Positions 9,124-19,171 of a stretch of DNA of 33,322 nt are shown in pieces; positions within the stretch are counted from its first letter, which is position 1, and each line of letters starts with the position of its first letter. A program made the position numbers and the translations under genes. Origin of the DNA: Thermoflexus hugenholtzii JAD2 (GTDB lineage: Bacteria; Pseudomonadota; Gammaproteobacteria; Burkholderiales; Burkholderiaceae); NCBI GenBank assembly GCA_943325205.2, contig CALPOM020000011.1:1-33322 (forward strand), in the 5' to 3' direction. The notes under the pieces were generated by a model, which made no database searches, was not told where the DNA came from, and saw only the letters and a list, made by a program, of their open reading frames with translations.

Positions 9124-10041
9124 TTAATTGACTTCCGATTCTACTAAGTTCTGATAGGCCTTAGGCACTTGATTAATCTGATCAAAAGAAACAATCGTAA
9201 AGCTCTCCGGCTTAGAGAAAAGTTTTCTTAGCAAGGCATTATTAAGCGCATGGCCTGATTTTTCTGCTGTGTAAGCACCAATAATAGGATGTCCAGCAAG
9301 GTATAGGTCACCAATTGCATCCAAAATTTTATGCCTCACAAACTCGTCATCAAAGCGTAATTCTTCATTATTTAAAATTCGGTGCTCATCAAGCACAATC
9401 GCATTATCTAAGCTACCGCCACGTGCCAAACCAATCTCCCGTAAAGCCTCCACTTCATGGGCAAATCCAAAAGTACGTGCCCGACCAATTTCTTTTACAT
9501 AGGTGGTTTGGGCAAAATCAACGATACAGTGTTGGCCTGTTTTATCTAATGCCGGGTGCTTAAAGTCAATTGTAAAATCTAGCTTGAATCCCCAAAAAGG
9601 TTCAAGGCGTGCCAGCTTATCGCCGTCAATGACTTCAACTAATTGATTGATCTGAATAAACTGTCTAGGTCTGGATTGCTCTTCAAAACCAGCTGATTGC
9701 AATAAGAATAAGAAAGAAGCGGCACTACCGTCCATAATTGGAATTTCTTCGCCATCAATCTCAACAATCAGGTTATCAATCCCAAGCCCTGCACAGGCCG
9801 ACATCAAATGCTCTACAGTAGATATCCGGTGCGACCCAATTTGTAAAACACTAGCTAATCTAGTGTCCGTCACATACTCAGCTTTAGCAGGAATAAAAGT
9901 TTGTGGCTCCTGATCTATTCGAATAAATACAATACCAGTGTCAACTGGTGCGGGCTTTAAATAAAGATTTGATTTATTTCCAGAATGTAAGCCAATACCC
10001 ACCGTTTGAATGGGCTTGGCAATCGTTTTTTGATTTAACAT
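9124..10041 (-). CDS. lpxC: UDP-3-O-acyl-N-acetylglucosamine deacetylase
   Basis: LpxC is the zinc hydrolase that commits UDP-3-O-acyl-GlcNAc to lipid A synthesis. The 305 residues equal the E. coli length. The zinc ligands are visible: H78 in STVEHLMSA, and H237 with D241 in [10 protein letters not shown]. The catalytic general base E77 and the histidine H264 in [11 protein letters not shown] are also present. The N-terminus [20 protein letters not shown] fits the family, which fixes the start at 10041, although the preceding AGTAGG sits too close to the ATG to be an ideal ribosome site. It follows peroxiredoxin by 35 nt and ends the leftward dcw transcript. LpxC levels are often controlled by proteolysis of the C-terminus; the tail here ends LVESEVN. 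Confidence 0.98.
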   Translation of the reverse strand: MLNQKTIAKPIQTVGIGLHSGNKSNLYLKPAPVDTGIVFIRIDQEPQTFIPAKAEYVTDTRLASVLQIGSHRISTVEHLMSACAGLGIDNLIVEIDGEEIPIMDGSAASFLFLLQSAGFEEQSRPRQFIQINQLVEVIDGDKLARLEPFWGFKLDFTIDFKHPALDKTGQHCIVDFAQTTYVKEIGRARTFGFAHEVEALREIGLARGGSLDNAIVLDEHRILNNEELRFDDEFVRHKILDAIGDLYLAGHPIIGAYTAEKSGHALNNALLRKLFSKPESFTIVSFDQINQVPKAYQNLVESEVN

Positions 10042-10076
10042 CCTACTATTTTCGCACCAGTGACTACACTATTCGA

Positions 10077-10577
10077 TTAAAGGGCTTTAATTGCCGAAGC
10101 AGCGTCACTTACTTCAAACTTACCAGCAGCTTCTACTGCTAAGTGCTTTACCACGCCATTATCTAAAATCATCAAATAACGTTGTGAACGAACACCTAAG
10201 CCCCTAGCAACTAAATCCAGCTCAAGACCTAAGTTTTTAGTGAACTCGCCACTACCATCAGCCATCATTCGAACTTTTTTTCCAACATGTAAATCTTTGC
10301 CCCAAGCACCCATGACGAATGCATCATTGACTGCCACACACCAAATCTCATCAACACCTTTAGCTTTAATGGCTTGCTCATGCTCTACATACCCAGGAAC
10401 GTGCTGTGCTGAACAAGTCGGCGTGAAGGCTCCAGGTAGTCCGAAAACAACAATTTTTTTTCCTTTAGTAATTTCACTCACTTGAAATGCATTGGGCCCA
10501 ATCGTGCAACCCGGTGTTTCTTCCGCAATAAATTCATAAATTGTGGCATTTGGTACTGCTTGATTTGATTGAATCAT
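10077..10577 (-). CDS. Type II / Prx5-family peroxiredoxin
   Basis: This 166-residue thiol peroxidase reduces hydrogen peroxide and alkyl hydroperoxides, usually using glutaredoxin or thioredoxin. The active-site motif PGAFTPTCS (residues 48-56) places the peroxidatic cysteine at C55 with T52. A second cysteine, C80 (DEIWCVAVND), lies 25 residues later, the spacing of the resolving cysteine in plant and bacterial PrxII enzymes. C24 is extra. The conserved arginine region (GVRSQRYLMILDNG) is present. The ribosome site CAGGAG precedes the ATG by 7 nt. It stands between ftsZ and lpxC, a position I recall from other Burkholderiales. A prominent hairpin lies in the 115-nt gap after ftsZ. Confidence 0.94.
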   Translation of the reverse strand: MIQSNQAVPNATIYEFIAEETPGCTIGPNAFQVSEITKGKKIVVFGLPGAFTPTCSAQHVPGYVEHEQAIKAKGVDEIWCVAVNDAFVMGAWGKDLHVGKKVRMMADGSGEFTKNLGLELDLVARGLGVRSQRYLMILDNGVVKHLAVEAAGKFEVSDAASAIKAL

Positions 10578-10607
10578 TTACTCTCTCCTGTTAAAAATTG
10601 AATTACT

Positions 10608-10669
10608 ACGAATTACTGATAGTAGCGCAGTCGTCGTCGTCAGGAGGTGACGCCACGATCAGTATTCGT
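10608..10669 (-). promoter_or_regulatory. Long hairpin in the ftsZ-peroxiredoxin gap
   Basis: The arms ACGAATACTGAT (minus strand, 10658-10669) and ATCAGTAATTCGT (10608-10620) pair over 12 bp with one bulged A. Inside, GTGGC pairs with GCTAC including one G-U. At the tip GTCA/TGAC (10639-10642 with 10648-10651) closes a CCUCC loop in the ftsZ-to-peroxiredoxin mRNA. The sequence CTCCTG in and beside the loop is the perfect complement of the peroxiredoxin ribosome site CAGGAG (10585-10590). A short U run follows about 12 nt downstream of the stem, so partial termination, mRNA processing or translation control are all possible. Confidence 0.6.
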
Positions 10670-10692
10670 AAATAATTGATTTAAAAGTCTAT

Positions 10693-12012
10693 TTAATCCG
10701 CCTGTTTTCTTAGAAAAGCAGGAATTTCATAAAACTCCTGGCCTTTTTCTAGCAAACTTCGCGCTTGGGGCGAACTCGAAGCACCTAAACTCGGAGCGCC
10801 ACGATTAGGCGAAGGCTTTAAAACGGCTGGCATGGCAGATGATGTGCTATCACCGAACGAACCAGTATCAGGTGATAGCTGACCCATTACAGGCGAAGAA
10901 CTCGCAAAGCCACTGGCCATGTTACCCATCACCGCTGATGTTACCGGACTAGTTGGCTTAAAAGACTCGAGGTTAGTCATGTGCGCCATGGTTGGGGTCG
11001 CGTTATAGGTACCCGTTGCCTGCTCACGCCAAACCACTTCTACTCCCCTAGCTTGCTTACCACCATTTAGGCCTGTTGCTACGACCGTTACTCGAATTGC
11101 ATCGCCTAGGGATTCGTCATAAACCGTACCAAAAATAATTGTGGCATCTTCTGCTGCATAACCCCGAATAGCCGCCATTACCTCACGCGTCTCTGATAGT
11201 TTTAAAGAGCGACTTGCGGTAATGTTTACAAGAACTCCTCTAGCACCAGATAAATCAACCCCCTCTAAAAGTGGTGAGGCAACCGCAGCCTCTGCCGCCA
11301 ATCTAGCACGGTCCACTCCTGAAACTGTTGCTGTTCCCATCATCGCCTTACCCTGTTCACTCATCACAGTTTTAACGTCCTCAAAGTCAACGTTAATTAA
11401 GCCCTGCTCATTAATGATTTCAGCAATTCCAGCTACCGCATTATGTAAAACGTCATCAGCTGTACTAAAAGCCTTATCCATTTCAGCATCTTCACCCATC
11501 ACCTCAAATAGCTTTTCATTTAAAACGACAATCAGCGAATCCACATATTGCTCGAGTTCTTTAGCGCCTTCCTCAGCAACTTTTGATCGTTTCGCACCCT
11601 CAAAATCAAATGGTTTACTAACGACTCCGACTGTCAAAATACCCATTTCTTTTGCCACCTGCGCAACAATCGGTGCAGCTCCGGTTCCTGTTCCACCACC
11701 CATACCCGCAGTAATAAAAACCATGTGTGCGCCTTGTAGAGCATCGGCAATTCTGGCTTTGGCCTCAACTGCAGAGCTAGCCCCAACCTCCGGACGCGCA
11801 CCTGCTCCCAAGCCAGTTTGACCAAGTTGCAGATTAATCTCAGCTTTTGAACGCTTTAAAGCGCCAGCGTCGGTATTCATACAAATAAATTCAACGCCTT
11901 GCACGCCACGACGAATCATGTGCTGCACGGCATTACCCCCAGCTCCACCCACACCAATTACTCGGATGTTGGTCTTGCCAGCTGTATCAGACTCTAACAT
12001 TTCAAATTCCAT
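10693..12012 (-). CDS. ftsZ: Cell division GTPase FtsZ
   Basis: FtsZ polymerises at midcell and scaffolds the divisome. The 439-residue protein shows the tubulin-like GTPase: VIGVGGAGGNAV at residues 18-29, the signature GGGTGTG at 105-111, and the T7 synergy-loop region NVDFEDVKTVM with its catalytic aspartate. A low-complexity Ser/Pro/Met-rich linker spans roughly 325-420, and the conserved C-terminal peptide EIPAFLRK is intact. That peptide is the docking site for FtsA and ZapD, both encoded in this window. The ribosome site is excellent (AAGGAGG, 5 nt from the ATG). It lies 44 nt after ftsA. Confidence 0.99.
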   Translation of the reverse strand: MEFEMLESDTAGKTNIRVIGVGGAGGNAVQHMIRRGVQGVEFICMNTDAGALKRSKAEINLQLGQTGLGAGARPEVGASSAVEAKARIADALQGAHMVFITAGMGGGTGTGAAPIVAQVAKEMGILTVGVVSKPFDFEGAKRSKVAEEGAKELEQYVDSLIVVLNEKLFEVMGEDAEMDKAFSTADDVLHNAVAGIAEIINEQGLINVDFEDVKTVMSEQGKAMMGTATVSGVDRARLAAEAAVASPLLEGVDLSGARGVLVNITASRSLKLSETREVMAAIRGYAAEDATIIFGTVYDESLGDAIRVTVVATGLNGGKQARGVEVVWREQATGTYNATPTMAHMTNLESFKPTSPVTSAVMGNMASGFASSSPVMGQLSPDTGSFGDSTSSAMPAVLKPSPNRGAPSLGASSSPQARSLLEKGQEFYEIPAFLRKQAD

Positions 12013-12056
12013 TACTTCCTCCTTGGTTGACTACTACTTTTGACGACTACAAAAAA

Positions 12057-13286
12057 TTAAAAATTACCCATAAACCATTCACGAACGCGTTGCATAACAC
12101 TTCCCAAAGGCCGGCTTTGATTTACCTCTTGCCCTCTTAAAATCTGGGATCTCCCCTCACGAATTAAACCAATCGCAGTGGCATATTTGGGATTTCGTAA
12201 AACCTCTTTAAGATGCCCGTTATATTCTGGCAATCCAATCCGAGCATGTTTTTGAAAAACTTCTTCAGCCAGTTCAACCATCCCAGGCATACTCACTGTC
12301 CCACCAGTTAAAACAACGCCTGACGGGACCATTTGGGCATAGCCAGAGTGCTCCAGTGAATCAACTACAAACTTGAGTAACTCCTCTACGCGGGGCTCAA
12401 TGACCGCGGCTAATGATTGTCTAGATATAGGCCTGGATTCGCGCTCACCAATTCCAGGGACATCCAACATGATTTGTGGGTCTACTAACGATTGCTTAGT
12501 GATGCCAAATTGAATTTTTAGATCTTCTGCATCTAAGGTTGGCGTTCGTAACGCCATAGCAATATCATTAGTAATTTGATCGCCACCTAAGGGAATAACC
12601 TCTGTATAGCGAATAGATCCTTGGTAAAAAACTGCAATATCAGTCGTTCCTCCACCAATATCAACTAACACAACTCCTAACTCTTTTTCATCGTCTGTTA
12701 ATACCGCTAAGCTAGAACATAAAGGCTGAACAACTAAACCATTGATTTCCAGTCCACACCGCCGAATACACTTGATCATGTTCTGAGCAGCACTCACAGC
12801 ACCAGTCACAATATGGGCTTTTACTTCTAATTTTTGACCACTCATCCCAATCGGATCACGCACATCTTCATTGTTATCAATGAGGTATTCCTGAATCAAC
12901 ATATGTAAGATTTGTTGATCTGTTTGAATATTCAAGGGCTTAGCGTTTTCGATGACACGGTCTACATCCTGCACTAATACCTCTTTGTCACGAATCGCAA
13001 CCATCCCGCTAGTATTAAAACTTTGGATATGGTTGCCTCCAATGCTTGCAAAAACACTCTCTACACGGCATTGCGCCATCACTTCAGCCTCTTCTAAGAC
13101 TTTTTGTATGGATTGCACCGTGTCTTCAATATTGACAACAACCCCTCTTTTCATTCCCTTCGAAGCGCTACTACCAATACCAATTACATCAAAGTCACCG
13201 TTTGCGTGTAATTCTGCAACTAGCGCTATCACGTTGGATGTCCCAACATCTAACGCGACTAATAAATTTCGATTATCTTTACTCAT
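12057..13286 (-). CDS. ftsA: Cell division protein FtsA
   Basis: FtsA is an actin-like ATPase that tethers FtsZ to the membrane and signals to the late divisome. The 409-residue protein has the phosphate-1 loop LDVGTSNV (12-19), the SHS2/1C domain in the region of residues 85-165, and the phosphate-2 motif DIGGGTTD (209-216). The C-terminus VMQRVREWFMGNF is the amphipathic membrane-targeting helix. The gene overlaps the end of ftsQ by 8 nt (13279-13286), which suggests translational coupling. Confidence 0.99.
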   Translation of the reverse strand: MSKDNRNLLVALDVGTSNVIALVAELHANGDFDVIGIGSSASKGMKRGVVVNIEDTVQSIQKVLEEAEVMAQCRVESVFASIGGNHIQSFNTSGMVAIRDKEVLVQDVDRVIENAKPLNIQTDQQILHMLIQEYLIDNNEDVRDPIGMSGQKLEVKAHIVTGAVSAAQNMIKCIRRCGLEINGLVVQPLCSSLAVLTDDEKELGVVLVDIGGGTTDIAVFYQGSIRYTEVIPLGGDQITNDIAMALRTPTLDAEDLKIQFGITKQSLVDPQIMLDVPGIGERESRPISRQSLAAVIEPRVEELLKFVVDSLEHSGYAQMVPSGVVLTGGTVSMPGMVELAEEVFQKHARIGLPEYNGHLKEVLRNPKYATAIGLIREGRSQILRGQEVNQSRPLGSVMQRVREWFMGNF

Positions 13287-14340
13287 GTAATTTCCGTCCA
13301 GGCTTGTCAGTGAGTTTGACTTTTTTGGTATCTTTTTTATTGGATTTCACTTCTTTACTCTCAGTTTGTTTTACTTTTTTGGGCACGGTCTGTTGAACAA
13401 CCCCAGCAAATTGGGATGTATCGCCTTCCTTTGTTTTATTTTCTAAACGATTTTTAGATCGGATTGCAAAGCCATTGGAGTACCTTAAATCTACAGAATC
13501 AATTTGTTGTGGGAGTCTTTCCTTTACATCTGGCCAATACTTAAAAAATCGCTCTAGGCGGGCTTTAATTTGAGATTGATCCTGATGGTCTAAGTCACGA
13601 CCTAATTCAAAAGTCATGGCGTTATCTAATTTCGCTGTCCACGAATACCTAGGACTCAGTGATAGTGAAACCACTTTTACTTGCCATGGCTCAAACCATT
13701 GATTTAACTGGCCATATAACTCCATGACTTCTTTACTTGTATCGTTGGGTCCTTGGAATACGATTAATTGATTACCCGACTCGGCTTCAGCTAAATTCGC
13801 TGTAAATAGTTCACCGTAAGTATTTACAATCTTTGGCTCAGTAGCATTAGTACTTACCCAAATACCCACCGGCTCATGCTCTTCAATTAAAACATGCAGA
13901 CCATTAGGCCAAACGCGTCTAACGCTAGCGGTTCGAACCCATGGCAATTCTTCAAATAAAGCTCTTGCTTTATCTAACCGTATACTAAAAAAATTACCGT
14001 TTAATTGGTTGATAATGCGTGCCTTGACTAATGGCAAATTAAGATGCTTGAGCTGCCCATCATTTGTCGCCTCAATTTGTATCTGCGATATCGTAAATAC
14101 GGGGCGCTGTCCTAGCCAGAAAAAAATCCATAGGCCAATGAGTAGAACTAATACCAGCAGGATAAGTTTCGTCAATTTTTTCATCCGATCTGGATAATTC
14201 CAGATCGGTGATGAAATAAATAAAAGGGAAATACTCAGGCCACTGAGCATACTCTTGAACGTTTGCAGAGTTGCGGCCCACAAGATCTCTCCAAACGATT
14301 GGGTTGAGCGCGTTTCATTCATTGAAATTGAGCTTCTCAT
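13279..14340 (-). CDS. ftsQ: Cell division protein FtsQ
   Basis: FtsQ is the bitopic divisome hub that binds FtsB/FtsL. I start it at the ATG at 14340, which overlaps the ddl stop as ATGA and gives 353 residues. The frame extends to 14403 but that part lies inside ddl. A cytoplasmic N-terminus with a moderately hydrophobic stretch ([17 protein letters not shown]) precedes the main transmembrane helix ([18 protein letters not shown]). The POTRA domain follows ([10 protein letters not shown] ... [19 protein letters not shown]), then the beta domain ([12 protein letters not shown]). The last 34 residues are an unusual basic tail with 12 lysines beyond the usual FtsQ end ([12 protein letters not shown]). 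Confidence 0.96.
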   Translation of the reverse strand: MRSSISMNETRSTQSFGEILWAATLQTFKSMLSGLSISLLFISSPIWNYPDRMKKLTKLILLVLVLLIGLWIFFWLGQRPVFTISQIQIEATNDGQLKHLNLPLVKARIINQLNGNFFSIRLDKARALFEELPWVRTASVRRVWPNGLHVLIEEHEPVGIWVSTNATEPKIVNTYGELFTANLAEAESGNQLIVFQGPNDTSKEVMELYGQLNQWFEPWQVKVVSLSLSPRYSWTAKLDNAMTFELGRDLDHQDQSQIKARLERFFKYWPDVKERLPQQIDSVDLRYSNGFAIRSKNRLENKTKEGDTSQFAGVVQQTVPKKVKQTESKEVKSNKKDTKKVKLTDKPGRKLHE

Positions 14341-15374
14341 GATGCCGCCTTCATTAAGTCCACATTGAGCTCTTGACTGAGTGTGGCCTGCATTAAAATC
14401 CACATCACAAAATCTTCGTAATTCATACCCGCATGTTTAGCTGCCATGGGGACAAGAGAATGATTTGTCATACCAGGAGAGGTATTCATCTCTAGCAAAT
14501 AAGGGCGACCACTCTGTTGGTCAAGCATGATATCTGCTCGACCCCAGCCGCGACAGCCCAGCACCTGATAAGACTGCACCGCTAATGCTTGAACCTCAGC
14601 CTCAATCTGTTTATCAATTTCTGGCGGGCAAATATATTGGGTTTCGTTAGAAAAATATTTATGGTGGTAGTCATAATTATTTTTCGGCGCAATAATCTTA
14701 ATAATTGGTAAGGCAACTACCTGATCTTTGTTGCCCACAATAGGGCAAGTTAACTCATCACCAATAATGCATTCTTCTGCCATCACCTCAAAGTCTAATT
14801 GAGCAGCAAGGGTGTAGGCATTTGGCAAGTCTTCTAAAGTTGTTACCTTGCTCAAGCCAAGGGATGATCCCTCTCTTGAGGGCTTGACTATCAACGGTAA
14901 CCCTAATTGCTCAACGACAGTAGCCCAGTTTGATTCAGGGCTTAGCATGAGGTATTTCGGTGTTGCCAAACCATGGCTTAGCCAAACCCGTTTCGTAACC
15001 TGTTTGTCAATTGCCATCGCACTAGCTAGTACACCACTGCCTGTATATGGGATCTGTAATTGCTCTAATAAACCTTGAATCGTTCCGTCTTCCCCAAATC
15101 GACCATGTAATGCAATAAATACGCGATCAAACTGCTCGCTAGCAAGTTCATGAATAGGCTGCAGTCCTGGGTCAAATGCATGGGCGTCTACTCCTTTAGT
15201 CAACAGTGCATTGAGTACTCCGCCACCAGACTTTAATGAAATCTCACGCTCCGCAGAGCGCCCACCGAGCAAGACCCCTACCTTACCAAGGGACTCAGGC
15301 TGCACTTGTAACAACTCTTGCTGAGCAGTATTTGCCCACTGCTCATAAGATATTGAATTAAGGAGTTGGCGCAA
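14337..15374 (-). CDS. ddl: D-alanine--D-alanine ligase
   Basis: Ddl is the ATP-grasp enzyme that makes D-Ala-D-Ala for the MurF reaction. The 345-residue protein has the N-terminal substrate loop [13 protein letters not shown] (32-44), LHGRFGEDG, the ATP-binding core ([14 protein letters not shown]) and the metal-binding C-terminal motif EMNTSPGMT. The start is the TTG at 15374: an AGGAGGG ribosome site lies 5 nt upstream and no ATG precedes the catalytic core at a plausible position. This gives about 30 residues ahead of the usual start and a 17-nt overlap with murC. Similar extensions occur, from memory, in related Burkholderiales. It ends in an ATGA overlap with ftsQ. Confidence 0.96.
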   Translation of the reverse strand: MRQLLNSISYEQWANTAQQELLQVQPESLGKVGVLLGGRSAEREISLKSGGGVLNALLTKGVDAHAFDPGLQPIHELASEQFDRVFIALHGRFGEDGTIQGLLEQLQIPYTGSGVLASAMAIDKQVTKRVWLSHGLATPKYLMLSPESNWATVVEQLGLPLIVKPSREGSSLGLSKVTTLEDLPNAYTLAAQLDFEVMAEECIIGDELTCPIVGNKDQVVALPIIKIIAPKNNYDYHHKYFSNETQYICPPEIDKQIEAEVQALAVQSYQVLGCRGWGRADIMLDQQSGRPYLLEMNTSPGMTNHSLVPMAAKHAGMNYEDFVMWILMQATLSQELNVDLMKAAS

Positions 15375-16806
15375 TATGCCCTCCTAGTAGCTGTCCTGGA
15401 ACCGCGGAAATCGAACCCGCACCCATCGTGATAACCACATCATCTGCACGTATTTGCTCTAATATCCTTTCAGAGAGTTGCTTGATATCTTTCTCAAAAT
15501 GAATCTGCTCAATTTGTAATGGACAGCCTTGCGCTGTTTTCAAATTCTTTTTAATAGCACTCACTAAACTAGCGCTATCAGCACCAATAATTCTTGGCTC
15601 CCCAGCTGGATAAACTTCTGTGAGAATAACGGCATCGAATTCTTGCAAAATTTCAACAAACTCTCCAAAACAGTCCCGAGTTCTTGTATAACGGTGCGGC
15701 TGAAATGCCAGTACTAAGCGTCGTCCAACATATGCCCCACGTGCGGCAGATAACGTGGCTGCCATCTCCACCGGATGATGTCCATAGTCATCAATCAACG
15801 TAAAGCTTCCACCGGCGGCTAATGGAATCTGGCCATGCCTTGTAAAGCGGCGCCCAACACCTTTAAATTCGCGCAGAGCTTTAATAATAGCGTCATCTTC
15901 TACGCCTAATTCAGTAGCAACGGCAATAGCAGCCAAAGCATTCCGAACATTATGCTCACCAGGTAAATTTAATTCGATCTGCAATGGCCCAGGTATGCTA
16001 CCGTGACGGCGTACAGTTTTTCGAGTTACTTGAAAACGCATCATCGTACCGAAGGCTTGAACGTCATGTGCACGGACATCTGCATCTTCTGATAAGCCAT
16101 ATTTAAGAACTGACTGTGAAACAAATGGCAGCATATCTCGCACATTAGCATCGTCAATACATAAAATGGCCACACCATAAAATGGCATTCTTTGGGTAAA
16201 CTGGACAAATGCCTGCTTTAACTTAGCCATTGAATGCTGATAAGTTTCCATATGATCTGCATCAATGTTGGTGATTACTTCCATTACAGGTAATAAATTT
16301 AAAAAAGATGCATCCGACTCATCTGCTTCAGCCACAATAAATTCACCCGTACCTAAACGCGCATTGGCGCCTGCAGATGTTAGCCTGCCACCAATTACAA
16401 AAGTCGGATCTAATAAGCCTTCTGCTAAGACCGAAGCAACTAAGCTTGTAGTTGTGGTTTTACCGTGTGTTCCAGCAATAGCGATACCTTGCTTTAAACG
16501 CATTAACTCGCCTAACATCACAGCTCTTTGAATTACCGGAATGTGCGCTGCTCTTGCAGCTAAAACTTCTGGATTATCTCCAGTAACTGCCGTTGAAATA
16601 ACTACTGCTTCTGCGTTACCAATATTTTTTGCATGATGGCCAATATGAATGTCTGCGCCAAACTGCTGGAGCCTCGCAGTTGCGGCACTTTCATGAATGT
16701 CTGAGCCACTGACTCGGTAACCAAGGTTTAATAAAACCTCGGCAATACCGCTCATACCCGCTCCACCAATACCGATAAAATGAATTTGCTGAATGATGTG
16801 TCTCAT
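15358..16806 (-). CDS. murC: UDP-N-acetylmuramate--L-alanine ligase
   Basis: MurC adds L-alanine to UDP-MurNAc, the first amino acid of the peptidoglycan stem peptide. The 482-residue protein has the Rossmann start [18 protein letters not shown] (8-25), the Mur ligase P-loop GTHGKTTTT (112-120), [10 protein letters not shown] in the central domain, and the C-terminal [13 protein letters not shown] motif. It overlaps murG by 4 nt (ATGA at 16803-16806) and ddl by 17 nt. The length is close to E. coli MurC (491). Confidence 0.98.
   Translation of the reverse strand: MRHIIQQIHFIGIGGAGMSGIAEVLLNLGYRVSGSDIHESAATARLQQFGADIHIGHHAKNIGNAEAVVISTAVTGDNPEVLAARAAHIPVIQRAVMLGELMRLKQGIAIAGTHGKTTTTSLVASVLAEGLLDPTFVIGGRLTSAGANARLGTGEFIVAEADESDASFLNLLPVMEVITNIDADHMETYQHSMAKLKQAFVQFTQRMPFYGVAILCIDDANVRDMLPFVSQSVLKYGLSEDADVRAHDVQAFGTMMRFQVTRKTVRRHGSIPGPLQIELNLPGEHNVRNALAAIAVATELGVEDDAIIKALREFKGVGRRFTRHGQIPLAAGGSFTLIDDYGHHPVEMAATLSAARGAYVGRRLVLAFQPHRYTRTRDCFGEFVEILQEFDAVILTEVYPAGEPRIIGADSASLVSAIKKNLKTAQGCPLQIEQIHFEKDIKQLSERILEQIRADDVVITMGAGSISAVPGQLLGGHIAPTP
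15380..15385 (-). promoter_or_regulatory. Strong Shine-Dalgarno that fixes the TTG start of ddl
   Basis: AGGAGG on the minus strand lies inside the last codons of murC, 5 nt before the TTG at 15374. It is one of the best ribosome sites in the cluster and decides an otherwise doubtful non-ATG start. Confidence 0.75.
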
Positions 16807-17885
16807 AGCGTACCCATTTCTTTACACACCTGCGCCACTCGCGCCGTTGCAAATGGTTTAGCTAAAGAAAGTGCATTTTTTGCCATTTCTAAAAGCGCAT
16901 CTCTAGTTATCATTTGTAAATATTGCGCTAAGGATTCTGCACTAAACTGCGCCTGAGGCATCAGTTGCGCAGCACCGTGCTGCTCTAAAAATGCCGCGTT
17001 ACTTGTTTGGTGATCATCGACAGCATATGGAAATGGAATTAGGTAAGATGCAACACCACAAGCTGAAACTTCTGCAATTGTCATAGCGCCCGCTCGACAA
17101 ATAACTAAATCAGCAGCACTGTATGCACTGGCCATATCTGCAATAAATGGTAAGACCTGAGCACTTACCCCAGCCTTTTCATAATTATTTTGTAAACTTT
17201 CTACATGTTTCTCGCCAGACTGATGCATAACCGTAGGACGCCTGTCTTCTGGAATTAAACTCAATGCCCTAGGTATTACTTCATTCAGAATTGTGGCTCC
17301 AAGACTTCCACCTACAACCAAAAGATGCAGTTTTCCAGATCGATTTTTATACCTCTCAGTTGGTGGCGGTAATTGGAGCAACTCCGAACGTAATGGATTA
17401 CCAACCCATTCTGCATTAGATAATGCTTCTGGAAAAGCACATAAGCTTCGTCCTGCAAATTTTCCTAATACTCGATTAGCAAGCCCAGCAATCGAATTTT
17501 GTTCATGTAAGACTAAAGGGTATCCCATAATGATCGCCATTAACCCCATCGGAAAAGTGATATAGCCACCCATCCCTAGTAAAACATTTGGTCGAATCCG
17601 CTTCAAAATACGAGTGCTCTGCCAAAGAGCTTTGCACAAATTAAAAGGTAATAACATTTTGGCTTCTAAGCCTTTACCCCTTAACCCACTAAATTGAATT
17701 CCTTCAAAGGCAATCCCACGTTTTGTAATTATCGGGTACTCCATGCCAGCTGGATTACCTAACCAATGGACACTCCACCCTTCTAAGCGCAGATAGTCAG
17801 CCACCGCAAGTCCCGGAAAAATATGCCCGCCAGTACCCCCAGCCATAACCATAATGGTTTTAGATGGATGCAGTGCAGCACTCAC
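16803..17885 (-). CDS. murG: UDP-GlcNAc:lipid I N-acetylglucosaminyltransferase MurG
   Basis: MurG transfers GlcNAc to lipid I to form lipid II on the inner face of the membrane. The 360-residue GT-B protein carries GGTGGH at 16-21, the HEQN motif at 127-130 and GGSLGA at 192-197. The UDP-GlcNAc-binding [13 protein letters not shown] segment is in the C-terminal half, and the hydrophobic patch that contacts the membrane lies in the [11 protein letters not shown] region. It overlaps ftsW upstream and murC downstream by 4 nt each. Confidence 0.98.
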   Translation of the reverse strand: MSAALHPSKTIMVMAGGTGGHIFPGLAVADYLRLEGWSVHWLGNPAGMEYPIITKRGIAFEGIQFSGLRGKGLEAKMLLPFNLCKALWQSTRILKRIRPNVLLGMGGYITFPMGLMAIIMGYPLVLHEQNSIAGLANRVLGKFAGRSLCAFPEALSNAEWVGNPLRSELLQLPPPTERYKNRSGKLHLLVVGGSLGATILNEVIPRALSLIPEDRRPTVMHQSGEKHVESLQNNYEKAGVSAQVLPFIADMASAYSAADLVICRAGAMTIAEVSACGVASYLIPFPYAVDDHQTSNAAFLEQHGAAQLMPQAQFSAESLAQYLQMITRDALLEMAKNALSLAKPFATARVAQVCKEMGTL

Positions 17886-19171
17886 AGCTTACCCCCGCGC
17901 ATCAAAACTCTATTCTCAGCATCAATTTTGATGAGTGTGGCAATAGCCAGCGCATTAACTAATAATGCAGATCCACCATAACTGACTAAAGGTAGAGTTA
18001 ATCCTTTAGTTGGTAATAGCCCTAAATTAACCCCCATGTTAATAAAGGTCTGCCAACCAATCCAAATACCAATACCTTTAGCAATCAGTCCAGCAAAGCT
18101 TCTATCGAGTTGCAAGCAAGTCCGACCAATCATGAACGAGCGTCTCACTATCCAGTAAAAACAAATGATCACAATAAAAACACCAATAAACCCTAGCTCT
18201 TCGCCGATGACCGCCAAAATAAAATCAGTATGCGCCTCCGGTAAATAATGTAATTTTTCAACACTACCCCCAAGCCCTACTCCAAACCATTCGCCGCGAC
18301 CAAATGCCATTAATGAATGCGTTAATTGATATGCCTTACCTTGAGCTTGCTCTGGGTCCCAAGGATCTAAAAAGGCCATAATCCGTTTTCTTCTAAATTC
18401 TGAAGTGGCAACCGCTAAACCAAATGTAGTAATACCAATCACAATTAAGTAACTAAATAGTTTGGCGCTTATTCCTCCAAGAAATAAAATGCCCATCGCA
18501 ATACCGGCAATTACCATAAAAGCACCCATATCAGGCTCAAATAGTAATAGGGCGCCAACAAATCCGACGATAAATCCAATCGGTAAAAAACCTTTTATAA
18601 AAGTGTGTAAATATTCCTGTCTTCTAACTGTGTAATGGCTCACATACAAGATGCAAGCAAACTTCATCAGCTCCGATGGTTGGAAATTCATCACTCCAAA
18701 TGAGATCCAGCGTGAAGAGCCTTTCACTGATTTTCCAACTCCAGGTATTAAAACTAAAATTAATAAGAAAATCGTAAAAAGAAAAATCAGCGGTGCTAAA
18801 CGATCCCAAACCTTCGTTGGAATCTGAAATGCCATTAGTCCAATAAATACCGCAACGGCTAAGGAAAATACATGTCTAACTAAATAACTATGCCCGGTCT
18901 GCGCAGCCTCTCGGCCGGCACCATTTGCTAAAGTAATAGAGGCTGAATAAACCATTACTACACCAATTAAAGTCAGTAAAGCCACTGCCCATAACAAGGT
19001 TTGATCCCACTGCCCAATGCCAGATCTCGTGTATTTTTTGGTCGTCGTCGCATCACGTAATTCCGAACGAAAGTCATTAAATCCTTCACGAATACCACCA
19101 CCAATCCCTTGGCTAGATCTAAGCCACATCTTAGAAACACTATCAACACTCTGATTAAAAATCTGCTTCAT
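17882..19171 (-). CDS. ftsW: Septal peptidoglycan polymerase FtsW
   Basis: FtsW is the SEDS-family glycosyltransferase that polymerises lipid II at the septum together with FtsI. The 429-residue protein has a cytoplasmic N-terminus of about 55 residues, then about ten membrane helices starting at [20 protein letters not shown]. Family motifs are present: [29 protein letters not shown] and the C-terminal [19 protein letters not shown]. It sits between murD and murG with 4-nt overlaps on both sides. Confidence 0.97.
   Translation of the reverse strand: MKQIFNQSVDSVSKMWLRSSQGIGGGIREGFNDFRSELRDATTTKKYTRSGIGQWDQTLLWAVALLTLIGVVMVYSASITLANGAGREAAQTGHSYLVRHVFSLAVAVFIGLMAFQIPTKVWDRLAPLIFLFTIFLLILVLIPGVGKSVKGSSRWISFGVMNFQPSELMKFACILYVSHYTVRRQEYLHTFIKGFLPIGFIVGFVGALLLFEPDMGAFMVIAGIAMGILFLGGISAKLFSYLIVIGITTFGLAVATSEFRRKRIMAFLDPWDPEQAQGKAYQLTHSLMAFGRGEWFGVGLGGSVEKLHYLPEAHTDFILAVIGEELGFIGVFIVIICFYWIVRRSFMIGRTCLQLDRSFAGLIAKGIGIWIGWQTFINMGVNLGLLPTKGLTLPLVSYGGSALLVNALAIATLIKIDAENRVLMRGGKL

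Noticed and set aside
10631..10641. TCG triplet run as a microsatellite
   Set aside because: Only three and a half units long, and it forms part of the ftsZ-peroxiredoxin hairpin.
11222..11821. 199-codon frame opposite ftsZ
   Set aside because: Antisense shadow of ftsZ with low-complexity Ser/Thr/Ala/Pro composition and no ribosome site.
14341..14403. Extended FtsQ N-terminus inside ddl
   Set aside because: The first 21 residues lie within ddl and lack FtsQ character. The ATGA overlap at 14337-14340 gives a better start.
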